From: Candidatus Gottesmanbacteria bacterium RBG_16_37_8
GTDB lineage: Bacteria; Patescibacteriota; Microgenomatia; 2-02-FULL-39-11
Reading direction: 5' to 3'
DNA length: 5,444 nucleotides
Assembly (NCBI GenBank): GCA_001779055.1
Contig: MFJA01000035.1
Span: 1-5,444 of the forward strand
The notes beneath the pieces were generated by a model. That model saw only the letters and a list, made by a program, of their open reading frames with translations, searched no databases and was not told the DNA's origin. Made by a program: the position numbers and the translations under genes. This document shows, piece by piece, positions 1 to 5,231 of this stretch (position 1 is the stretch's first letter; each line of letters opens with the position of its first letter).

Positions 1-55
1 CTGAAAAACCGGAAATTCTTATCCCTTGATCTCTATTCATTTGATCCAATATTAA

Positions 56-64
56 TGCTATGAT
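56..64 (+). promoter_or_regulatory. Extended -10 promoter for the nucleotidyltransferase gene
   Basis: TGC followed by TATGAT forms an extended -10 element (TGnTATGAT). A -35 element is poor: TTCATT at 36-41 would give a 17-bp spacer. The -10 box covers the first possible ATG (60-62), so transcription would be expected to start near 71. That favours the in-frame ATG at 75 and an almost leaderless mRNA. Confidence 0.4.
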
Positions 65-461
65 ACGGGTATCTATGAATTTTAATGAAAAAGATTTTGA
101 AAAATTAAATAAATTGGGCATAGAATGCCTTATTTTATGCGGTTCTCATGCTCAAAAAGTCGTCAATAACAAAAGCGATTACGATTTTTTGGTCCTGGGA
201 CCTAAAAATCAAAAAACTTACGACATCTTATACGACCTGCTTTCGGAAAAAATTAACAAACTGACTGATATCGATATTGTTTTTGAATCAGCCGCGCCCA
301 TGGAATTTAAACAGCATGCGGCAAAATATGGAATTGTATTATATGAAAAAAGATCCTCCGTCTTTGCCGATTTCAAACAAAAAGTGATGATTGAATATTC
401 AGATTTCGCACCATATAGGGCAATTTTTTCCAACGCTACACTTGCCAGAATTCAGCCATGA
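60..461 (+). CDS. mntA: MntA-type nucleotidyltransferase antitoxin (MNT domain)
   Basis: This is a minimal nucleotidyltransferase of the DNA polymerase beta fold. In characterised MntA/HepT (type VII) pairs the enzyme AMPylates and neutralises the HEPN RNase toxin. The signature GSX10DXD is exact: G28-S29, ten residues, then D40-Y-D42. The likely third catalytic Asp is D72 in DIDIVF (D70 is the alternative). The C-terminal stretch (about residues 97-131, SSVFADFKQKVMIEYSDF and onward) matches the helical tail usual in MNT proteins that pair with HEPN partners. The length of 133 aa is normal. The stop overlaps the next ATG (ATGA), the classic coupling with hepT, but that partner is truncated. 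The start is uncertain: ATG 75 (codon 6) fits the predicted promoter better than ATG 60, and neither has a Shine-Dalgarno site. The MNT fold is clear; the antitoxin role is inferred from the motif and neighbour. Confidence 0.82.
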   Translation: MIRVSMNFNEKDFEKLNKLGIECLILCGSHAQKVVNNKSDYDFLVLGPKNQKTYDILYDLLSEKINKLTDIDIVFESAAPMEFKQHAAKYGIVLYEKRSSVFADFKQKVMIEYSDFAPYRAIFSNATLARIQP

Positions 462-586
462 TCAAATTAAAACTGGAAAAAGATATTATTGTCAAAAGAA
501 TGGACGGAATTGAAAGTGAAATTGCAGATCTTAATAAATTAAAAGTTTTAACCGATCCTCAACAATTTGATCTGGAAGTGGAATAA
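458..586 (+). pseudogene. hepT: Truncated HepT/HEPN (DUF86) toxin, N-terminal stump
   Basis: A 42-codon frame starts inside the stop of the nucleotidyltransferase gene (ATGA at 458-461). The peptide, beginning MIKLKLEKDIIVKRMDGIES and followed by EIADLNKLKVLTDPQQ, resembles the first helix of DUF86/HepT proteins, which run to about 130-145 aa. It ends at TAA 584-586, before the region that would hold the RX4HXY RNase motif, so any product should be inactive as an RNase. The sequence after the stop does not resume a HEPN-like protein in any frame. One other frame (552-632) reads NNLIWKWNKEKLFYPAKNPK and may be a remnant of an unrelated gene. The call rests on position, overlap and N-terminal resemblance. 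A genuine small ORF of unknown function is the alternative. Confidence 0.45.
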
Positions 587-709
587 AGAAAAACTCTTTT
601 ATCCCGCTAAAAATCCTAAAGAATTCAAAAAATAAGACAAAATAAATGGAAAGAATAGTTTCTGTTTTTACCGGATGGTATATTCACTCTTCAATCAAAT
701 TTCTTCTAT

Positions 710-1594
710 TCATATCTTTAATTTCTTCAGATAATTCCTTAACTTCCCGTTCAACTCCGGATGCTTCAATGCTATCTCAATCACCGTTTTCAAATATTCA
801 AATTTATCTCCCGTGTCATAATAAATTGCATTTTTTATCTCGCAGGCTAATACTTTCTCGATTTTAAGTAGCTGTCCGATCGCATCAGGCAGCCACAATT
901 CCCCGCTTTTTCCCGGATGAAGGTTTTCTATAATGGGGAAAATTTCCGGCGGCAGAATATAGGCTCCATGAGTGGCCAGATTGGATGGCGCTTTGTCAGG
1001 ATCAGGCTTCTCCACAATTTTTTTAATCTCATAAACATTGTCTTTAATAAGCTTGACATCGCCAATTCCGTAACGTGATAAATGCGATTTATCTTTTATT
1101 CTGACGGCTGAAATAACCGGCAGCCCGTATTCCTCATAAACGTCAATCATCTGCCGCAGTCGCGGCGGTTTGGCAAAAATAAACTCATCGCCCCAAAGTA
1201 CGGCAAACGGCTCATTGCCGATCACATTGCGGGCGCAATAAACAGGCGTAGCGTTGCCGTATGGCCCTTTCTGCCGGACATAGATAAAATTAGCCATATT
1301 GGCTATCCGGCGAACCTCAATCAGTTCTTTTTCTTTACCGGCATCCTCCAGTCTCTTCTCCAGCTCAAAAGGATAGTCAAAATGATCCTCAATCGGCCGT
1401 TTATGCCAGCCAGTTATCATTATAATGTCAGTTATTCCCGAGGCTACAATCTCTTCAACCACATATTGAATAACCGGTTTATCAACAATCGGCAGCATCT
1501 CCTTAGGCATGGCTTTAGTTTGGGGAAGAAAGCGTGTACCAAATCCGGCAGCGGGTATGACTGATTTTCTTACTTTGGGAAATGACTTTTTCAT
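710..1594 (-). CDS. galU: UTP--glucose-1-phosphate uridylyltransferase
   Basis: GalU makes UDP-glucose from UTP and glucose-1-phosphate in the cytoplasm, the precursor for cell-surface glycans. The protein is 294 aa, full length for the family. The N-terminal nucleotide-binding loop is AAGFGTRFLPQTKAMPKEML (residues 15-34), followed by PIVDKPVIQYVVEE. Other motifs are RQKGPYG (107-113), the metal-binding Asp in WGDEF (D136), VEKP (194-197), APSNLA (202-207) and the sugar-phosphate motif YDTGDK (259-264). The segment RQKGPYGNATPVYCAR differs from the common bacterial RQKE-LGLGHAVLCAR, and WGDEF replaces LGDD; I recall this variant from Patescibacteria. The gene diverges from secE. A consensus-like promoter lies just upstream and the leader is only about 8 nt with no Shine-Dalgarno site. 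No clear terminator was found below position 710. Confidence 0.95.
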   Translation of the reverse strand: MKKSFPKVRKSVIPAAGFGTRFLPQTKAMPKEMLPIVDKPVIQYVVEEIVASGITDIIMITGWHKRPIEDHFDYPFELEKRLEDAGKEKELIEVRRIANMANFIYVRQKGPYGNATPVYCARNVIGNEPFAVLWGDEFIFAKPPRLRQMIDVYEEYGLPVISAVRIKDKSHLSRYGIGDVKLIKDNVYEIKKIVEKPDPDKAPSNLATHGAYILPPEIFPIIENLHPGKSGELWLPDAIGQLLKIEKVLACEIKNAIYYDTGDKFEYLKTVIEIALKHPELNGKLRNYLKKLKI

Positions 1595-1609
1595 ATACTG
1601 GTAACAGGT

Positions 1610-1638
1610 ATTATTGGCAAAAGTATTCCATTTGTCAA
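1610..1638 (-). promoter_or_regulatory. galU promoter (sigma70-like)
   Basis: Read on the minus strand, TTGACA (1638-1633) is followed by a 17-bp spacer and AATAAT (1615-1610). The -35 is perfect and the -10 matches 5 of 6. A start near 1603 would leave a leader of about 8-9 nt before the galU ATG. The -35 element overlaps the candidate -35 of secE on the other strand. Confidence 0.65.
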
Positions 1639-1661
1639 ATCCACTCTATTTATGATAGACT
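1632..1661 (+). promoter_or_regulatory. secE-nusG promoter candidate
   Basis: TTGTCA (1632-1637) is followed by an 18-bp spacer and TAGACT (1656-1661, 4 of 6). An alternative -10 is TATGAT at 1651-1656, but its spacing from this -35 would be only 13 bp. Both predict a start within about 12 nt of the secE ATG. The -35 lies in the palindrome TTTGTCAAA (1631-1639) shared with the divergent galU promoter. Confidence 0.4.
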
Positions 1662-1673
1662 GATAGCCTAACT

Positions 1674-1895
1674 ATGGTGGATTTACCAAAGCCGATGAGG
1701 CCTGATTTCCGGGGCGGCCCGGTTGTTTTTTTAAAGGAAGTCAGAAGTGAACTGGCCAAAGTCACCTGGCCTACCCGCGATCAGGTAATAAAACTGACTA
1801 TCGTTGTTGTAGCGGTTTCTTTTGTTATTGGTCTATATATCGGCAGCCTTGATCTTATAATGACCCAGGTTACCGGTTTGTTTTTGAAAAAATAA
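1674..1895 (+). CDS. secE: Preprotein translocase subunit SecE
   Basis: SecE is the small membrane subunit that clamps SecY in the Sec translocon. The 73-aa protein has the short single-span form. A cytoplasmic amphipathic helix (FLKEVRSELAKVTWPT, about residues 19-34) carries the family signature KVTWPT, followed by one transmembrane helix (about residues 41-62, LTIVVVAVSFVIGLYIGSLD) and a short tail ending FLKK. The N-terminal 16 residues are Pro-rich and variable. ATG 1674 is used; an internal ATG at codon 8 is possible, and neither has a Shine-Dalgarno site. nusG follows after 15 bp on the same strand, the conserved secE-nusG operon order, which strongly supports both calls. Confidence 0.95.
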   Translation: MVDLPKPMRPDFRGGPVVFLKEVRSELAKVTWPTRDQVIKLTIVVVAVSFVIGLYIGSLDLIMTQVTGLFLKK

Positions 1896-1910
1896 ATATA
1901 AAATAATAAT

Positions 1911-2669
1911 ATGACAGCCAAAAAGAAAGAAAGTAAAAAAGAAATAGAAAAAGTGGCCAAAACCCAAATTCAAGTGGTTGAAAAAACCGAGCTGGTAAAA
2001 TCGGAAAAAAATCCTCTGCTTGCACCGGAAGAAAAATCCGCCTCATCAGATCAAACTGAACCTTCCGCTGAACCGTCCGCCGAACCGGCCGCTGAAGCAA
2101 CCACTGCGGAAACTACACCGCCGGGAGCAACAGACGCAGATAAATCCAAAGGTAATTGGTATGTCGTCCATACCTATTCCGGCCATGAAAATAAGGCCGC
2201 CGCCGCCCTCCAGCAAAGGGTAGCCGCTATGAACCTCACCGCTAAAATCTTTGATATTATTGTCCCAACCAGAAATATTGTTGTTGTCAGACATGGCAAA
2301 AAAGAAGAAACCAAGGAAAAAATTTTCCCCGGCTATATTCTCGTCAGAATGAATTTAGATGATGAATCCTGGCTGGCCGTCAGAACCACCCAGGGAGTCA
2401 CCGCCTTTGTCGGTATGGGCAACAAGCCAACCCCTATATCGGATAAGGAAGTTACTGCCATTATGAAATTCATGGAATTGGAAGCTCCCAAGTTTAAGAC
2501 CAAGTTCAGTAAAGGCGAGGCAGTTAAAATTGTTGACGGTCCTTTTGCCGACTTTTTGGGATCAATCGATCAAATCGATGAAGAAAAAGGCAAAGTTAAA
2601 GTCCTGGTCTCCATCTTCGGCCGGGAAACACCTGTTGAGCTCGACTTTTTACAAATTCGTAAATTATAA
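1911..2669 (+). CDS. nusG: Transcription termination/antitermination protein NusG, with long N-terminal extension
   Basis: NusG binds RNA polymerase through its NGN domain and Rho or ribosomal protein S10 through its KOW domain, coupling transcription to termination or translation. The NGN domain starts at WYVVHTYSGHE (residue 83) and contains KIFPGYILVRMNLDDESWLA (residues 137-156) and TTQGVTAFVG. The KOW domain spans about 199-252 (KGEAVKIVDGPFADFLGSID, then VLVSIFGRETPVELDF). Family members are usually about 175-190 aa; this one has 252 because of a predicted disordered N-terminus. Residues 1-42 are Lys/Glu-rich and 43-78 are Ser/Ala/Pro/Glu-rich with PSAEPSAEPAAEA repeats. There is no ATG between codon 1 and the NGN domain, so the extension is probably translated. 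It lies 15 bp after secE. No rplK follows. The last ten codons are repeated twice downstream, making the 3' end a candidate insertion site. Confidence 0.95.
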   Translation: MTAKKKESKKEIEKVAKTQIQVVEKTELVKSEKNPLLAPEEKSASSDQTEPSAEPSAEPAAEATTAETTPPGATDADKSKGNWYVVHTYSGHENKAAAALQQRVAAMNLTAKIFDIIVPTRNIVVVRHGKKEETKEKIFPGYILVRMNLDDESWLAVRTTQGVTAFVGMGNKPTPISDKEVTAIMKFMELEAPKFKTKFSKGEAVKIVDGPFADFLGSIDQIDEEKGKVKVLVSIFGRETPVELDFLQIRKL

Positions 2670-2670
2670 T
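2640..2670 (+). repeat. 31-bp direct repeat, copy A (end of intact nusG)
   Basis: This covers the last nine sense codons and stop of nusG plus the next T. It begins CTCGACTTTTTACAA and ends AAATTATAAT. An identical 31-mer lies at 5293-5323. Counting on through three mismatches to the shared AAATCCCGA gives 40 of 43 matching positions (2640-2682 against 5293-5335). The two copies are 2653 bp apart and enclose the accessory genes. It may be an attachment or recombination core, which is inference. Confidence 0.85.
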
Positions 2671-2674
2671 GCGA

Positions 2675-2704
2675 AATCCCGATAAACGAAGTGACATCGG
2701 GATT
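2675..2704 (+). terminator. Hairpin after nusG, possible terminator
   Basis: AATCCCGAT (2675-2683) and ATCGGGATT (2696-2704) form a perfect 9-bp inverted repeat with a 12-nt loop. It sits 5 bp after the nusG stop, where a terminator is expected. No U-tract follows (GAATTAG), so it may act as a 3' end stabiliser or be an inserted palindromic repeat. Only its left arm (AAATCCCGA at 5327-5335) recurs after the third nusG tail. Confidence 0.45.
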
Positions 2705-2737
2705 GAATTAGACTTCTTACAGATCAGGAAATTATAA
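2705..2737 (+). pseudogene. Second nusG 3' tail (10 codons plus stop)
   Basis: Translated in frame this reads ELDFLQIRKL and stop, exactly the last ten residues of NusG 35 bp upstream. It differs from the true gene end at 8 of 33 bases, and all eight changes are synonymous (for example CTC/TTA and CGT/AGG). It starts directly after the right arm of the hairpin, has no start codon and cannot be expressed by itself. The pattern suggests the end of a nusG gene from a related lineage rather than a recent local duplication. Confidence 0.8.
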
Positions 2738-2787
2738 ACCTCAGGTTTTCTTCCTCGACAAGTTTTATTTCATTATCTTAATTTGTC

Positions 2788-2796
2788 TGTTATAAT
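2788..2796 (+). promoter_or_regulatory. Extended -10 promoter of the small-protein/retropepsin cassette
   Basis: TGTTATAAT is a perfect extended -10 (TG, one base, TATAAT). No good -35 lies at the usual distance, as is common for extended -10 promoters. A start about 7 nt downstream falls at 2803, one base before the ATG at 2804, which predicts a leaderless transcript. Confidence 0.6.
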
Positions 2797-2803
2797 CTTT
2801 ATT

Positions 2804-3007
2804 ATGATAAAGAAAAAAATTAATTTTGTTAAATTACTTAAAAACTACAAAAAAAAGGGCTGGGTGGCTATTTCTCACGATTTTAATCGGGTATTATTCT
2901 ATGGAAAAACCTTGAAAGAAACTACCAGAAAAGCAAAATTATCCAAAAGAAAAATTTACTTTTTTCCTACTGGAGAAAAATACTCACGCTTCGTCGGCCT
3001 CTTCTGA
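2804..3007 (+). CDS. Small basic DUF5678-like protein
   Basis: A 67-aa Lys-rich protein of unknown function. After a basic helix (MIKKKINFVKLLKNYKKK) comes a compact core GWVAISHDFNRVLFYGKTL, then KETTRKAKLSKRKIYFF, ending FVGLF. The arrangement K-G-x-WVA ... VL-x-(Y)GKTLKE resembles small DUF5678 proteins, which I recall as often lying beside retropepsin-like proteases. That is exactly the neighbour here, 5 bp downstream on the same strand. ATG 2804 was chosen over an upstream in-frame TTG at 2783 because the -10 box lies between them. There are no membrane segments. A regulator or partner of the protease is plausible from the pairing but unproven. Confidence 0.65.
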   Translation: MIKKKINFVKLLKNYKKKGWVAISHDFNRVLFYGKTLKETTRKAKLSKRKIYFFPTGEKYSRFVGLF

Positions 3008-3012
3008 ATCCC

Positions 3013-3432
3013 ATGTCTGCCTACAAATATCAATACAGTCTGTTGCCGGGTTTAGAAAAAACAGGTATTTATGCACCAATGTTGCCTGTAACTTTTATCA
3101 ATAATAAATTTGAATTCTCAACTTTTGCTCTTGTCGACTCCGGTGCTGTCCGGGGATTGATTTCGACTGTAATTGCCGATGAACTTGAACTTAAATGGCA
3201 AAATATTCCAAAAAGTGTTGGGTTTACTACATCAGGACAATTTATCTATCACAAAATTCCAAAATTAACTGTCAGAGTGGAAGATTATGAATTTGTTATA
3301 AGTATTAATGTAGCTGAAGGAATCAATCCGTTTAAGTGTATTCTGGGAAGAAACGATATTTTCCAAAAAGCCAAAATCACTTTTGAAGGATATAAAAAAG
3401 AATTTCAAATAGAATTCAGGAATTTAAATTAA
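3013..3432 (+). CDS. Retropepsin-like aspartic protease, single domain
   Basis: A 139-aa protein with the layout of one retroviral-type aspartic protease lobe, which must dimerise to form an active site. The catalytic loop is ALVDSGAVRGLIS, with D42-S43-G44-A45 as the D[ST]GA motif. The flap region is around residues 70-82. The second family motif, the hydrophobic-hydrophobic-Gly turn, is KCILGRNDIF (residues 108-117), followed by the strand KITFEGYKKEFQIEF. There is no signal peptide or transmembrane segment, so it is probably cytoplasmic. The ATG lies 5 bp after the stop of the small basic gene with no Shine-Dalgarno site, which suggests co-transcription and translational coupling. Both key motifs are intact, so activity is expected; the substrate is unknown. 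Confidence 0.8.
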   Translation: MSAYKYQYSLLPGLEKTGIYAPMLPVTFINNKFEFSTFALVDSGAVRGLISTVIADELELKWQNIPKSVGFTTSGQFIYHKIPKLTVRVEDYEFVISINVAEGINPFKCILGRNDIFQKAKITFEGYKKEFQIEFRNLN

Positions 3433-3477
3433 AATAGGTGTGAAAATAAATCCTCTTGCCAACAGTTGCCTTAGTTT

Positions 3478-3795
3478 TTATTCACCAGGATCCCCAAATA
3501 ATTCTTCTGCAGTTGGAGGTCTACTTGAAGTACTTTCATGTTTATCTAGATAAACTTGCTTCAAATATGCTTCTGTAGCTGGTTCAACGAGTCTAGGTGT
3601 TAGAATTACAGGTTCAGGTGCTCTAAATATTTTCGAGAAGAAATTTAATTGCCTGGCTTCATCTCCCCCTTTCCCTCCTCCGCTTCCGCTTCCCCCTCTG
3701 CCTGACTGGGCAAAAATCACTGTATTAATTCCATTTGGTGATGGTATTTCTCCTATACCTCCGCGAAAATCTGTATATACTATTTCTTTAGACAT
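3478..3795 (-). CDS. Hypothetical protein with Gly-rich linker
   Basis: A 105-aa protein that I do not recognise. The N-terminus (MSKEIVYTDFRGGIGEIPSP) is followed by a Gly/Ser-rich segment at residues 32-44 (GRGGSGSGGGKGG), a hydrophobic-aromatic patch (LNFFSKIF), Pro-rich spacers, and an acidic end TAEELFGDPGE. There is no Cys, signal peptide or transmembrane helix. The composition suggests a largely disordered or linker protein. Support for coding comes from a good promoter directly upstream (TATAAT at 3814-3809) and a clean ATG. It converges with the retropepsin gene (45-bp gap) and lies 93 bp downstream of the aminopeptidase on the same strand. Confidence 0.55.
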   Translation of the reverse strand: MSKEIVYTDFRGGIGEIPSPNGINTVIFAQSGRGGSGSGGGKGGDEARQLNFFSKIFRAPEPVILTPRLVEPATEAYLKQVYLDKHESTSSRPPTAEELFGDPGE

Positions 3796-3808
3796 AATCC
3801 TGCTGCCT

Positions 3809-3837
3809 ATTATAATTCAAAGCTTCCTCACTGGCTA
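3809..3837 (-). promoter_or_regulatory. Promoter of the Gly-rich hypothetical gene
   Basis: On the minus strand TAGCCA (3837-3832, 4 of 6) is followed by 17 bp and a perfect TATAAT (3814-3809). The predicted start near 3802 leaves a leader of about 7 nt (CAGGATT) before the ATG at 3795, near-leaderless like several other genes here. Confidence 0.5.
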
Positions 3838-3888
3838 CATACTCTTAATTTTATAACTCTTCTAAGCTCAATTTTTTTATAGAAAACT

Positions 3889-5160
3889 TTAAAACTTCGG
3901 ATTTAAAACAGCTAATTTTTCATCAAGGAAGATTCCATTCTTTTGTATTAATTCCCCGTCAACAATTACCTTCCCTCCACCCGACCCGTCAGCATTTCTA
4001 TGCATAAGTATTGTCAGATCCCAATGGATTGGAGTCAAAGCAGGAATATTGCCGTTATTAACATTCACCGCATCGCCATCGTATTCATTAATGGTGTAGC
4101 AGTTACCAATGGCCATATGAAAACTGCCCGCTACTTTTTCATTCAGAAAATCGTTGAAAAATCTTCTTGTCAGTCCGGGATTTGTCCCCAAAGCAACTTC
4201 TCCAAAATACCTGGCTCCTCCAACCGGAGGTTGTTCTCCGCCAATCAAATTAGTTTGACTTAATATAAACTGCAGATGTTCATCTCCTTCTTCCGCATGT
4301 GCTTCAACTATTCTCCCTTTCTCGATTCTCAAAAAGATACCTTTCATCAGCTTATTGCTGTAAATATAATATCCGGCTGCATATATTTGTCCTTCAACTG
4401 ATTCAAGAACCGGTGCGGAAAAAACTTCAGATCCGGGAAAATTTCTCTTAATTGTCGAATTACAAAATGTCATCCCCTCAATACTCATTTTCAGATAAGT
4501 TCTTTTTTTCTTGTCAGGATCACCTTCATTGGCAATCAATTCCAAAATCTTACCACTGTCAAGCCTCGCTTTAAGTATAGCTTGTGCTTCTTTGATCTCT
4601 TTCCAAGGCTGGTTACATGCTTCTATCACTAAATTGAAATATTCCTCATAAGATAATCCTTCTTTATTTGCATCATAAAGAGTCGGCCAGGGAAACAAGT
4701 TCCACATAACCTCACCGGAATTCATCCTTTCTAATGTTTGACCATATCGATTCTGATAAATTGCATACTTATCCGGAGGAACATTATTCATGACTTCAGG
4801 ATTTTCCGGACCTCTCACTGTCAGTATTACATCCGCCCAATTAATCAGTTCTTCCTCTTCGTTAAAATAATCGCGTATTCCCTGCTCGTCCAAAGTAGGA
4901 ATTATTTGAGCATCTTTTTCCAACTCCCGCCTAAAAAATCGGGTATCTGCACCTTTGGCAAGTGAAGCAAGATAAAGCTCTTTCACCAGAGGTATTCCGG
5001 GTGGATCAAAACGAATAAGGACTTTTTGGCCGGATTTTACTCCCGTTGATTCTTCCACAATCGTCCTGGCCACATTATGTATTGATGCTGTAAAAAATGG
5101 ATCTAGGGAACCTTCATAAGCTTCAACCAAACCTCTTATTACTTCTTGTTCGACTGCCAT
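3889..5160 (-). CDS. M29-family (thermophilic-type) metallo-aminopeptidase
   Basis: A co-catalytic metal aminopeptidase of the AmpS/AmpT (peptidase M29) family that removes N-terminal residues from peptides in the cytoplasm. The length of 423 aa is normal. The expected ligands are all present in the C-terminal half: E245 in GSEVFSAP, E321 in GEVALGTN, H348 in GSFHMAIG, and H379 and D381 in IHWDL. Y355 fits the catalytic Tyr position. The C-terminal VDGELIQKNGIF is also typical of the family. The N-terminal domain (about residues 25-180) carries SGQKVLIRFD and a WADVILTVRGPENPEVM segment. Start ATG 5160 is preceded by a TTGACA promoter and a purine-rich Shine-Dalgarno-like site. The gene appears intact. 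It lies within the interval flanked by the nusG-tail repeats, with no peptide-transport gene nearby. Confidence 0.9.
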   Translation of the reverse strand: MAVEQEVIRGLVEAYEGSLDPFFTASIHNVARTIVEESTGVKSGQKVLIRFDPPGIPLVKELYLASLAKGADTRFFRRELEKDAQIIPTLDEQGIRDYFNEEEELINWADVILTVRGPENPEVMNNVPPDKYAIYQNRYGQTLERMNSGEVMWNLFPWPTLYDANKEGLSYEEYFNLVIEACNQPWKEIKEAQAILKARLDSGKILELIANEGDPDKKKRTYLKMSIEGMTFCNSTIKRNFPGSEVFSAPVLESVEGQIYAAGYYIYSNKLMKGIFLRIEKGRIVEAHAEEGDEHLQFILSQTNLIGGEQPPVGGARYFGEVALGTNPGLTRRFFNDFLNEKVAGSFHMAIGNCYTINEYDGDAVNVNNGNIPALTPIHWDLTILMHRNADGSGGGKVIVDGELIQKNGIFLDEKLAVLNPKF

Positions 5161-5170
5161 AAAAAAAATG

Positions 5171-5180
5171 CCCTTTCTCT
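5171..5180 (-). promoter_or_regulatory. Shine-Dalgarno-like site for the aminopeptidase
   Basis: On the minus strand AGAGAAAGGG lies 10 nt before the ATG, separated by CA and a run of eight T. It is the clearest purine-rich ribosome-binding candidate in the window; most other genes here have none. The spacing is slightly long. Confidence 0.4.
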
Positions 5181-5195
5181 AGGCAGATGGTAAGA

Positions 5196-5223
5196 ATAAT
5201 AACTCTCTTCAAACTATTGTCAA
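5196..5223 (-). promoter_or_regulatory. Aminopeptidase promoter
   Basis: On the minus strand a perfect TTGACA (5223-5218) is followed by 16 bp and TATTAT (5201-5196, 5 of 6). The start near 5189 gives a leader of about 28 nt. The -35 ends 9 bp from the beginning of the decayed nusG fragment at 5232, so the fragment abuts the promoter. Confidence 0.6.
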
Positions 5224-5231
5224 GATAATCC

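Noticed and set aside
646..867. 73-codon plus-strand frame overlapping the 3' end of galU
   Set aside because: It is antisense to the well-supported galU gene over most of its length, and its peptide has no recognisable domain.
1870..2294. Open frames on both strands overlapping the nusG N-terminal region
   Set aside because: They arise from the low-complexity Glu/Pro/Ala coding of NusG; the peptides are biased and unlike known proteins.
2736..2750. AAACC-TCA-GGTTT hairpin followed by TC-rich bases as a terminator
   Set aside because: The stem has only five pairs, two of them GC, and a 3-nt loop; too weak to call against the AT-rich background.
2783..2806. TTG start at 2783 for the small basic protein
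   Set aside because: The perfect extended -10 lies between this TTG and ATG 2804, so the mRNA would start after the TTG; ATG 2804 also fits the leaderless pattern.
459..3007. TGA recoding (as in Gracilibacteria/Absconditabacteria)
   Set aside because: TGA falls at natural protein ends in three genes, and none of the recognised proteins has an internal TGA.
3433..3477. CAAC-A-GTTG palindrome between the converging retropepsin and Gly-rich genes
   Set aside because: The single-base loop cannot form a stable hairpin and no T-run follows, so no terminator is called.
4000..4965. Plus-strand frames at 4000-4263 and 4738-4965
   Set aside because: Both are antisense to the aminopeptidase, which has all its catalytic residues, and neither resembles a protein family.
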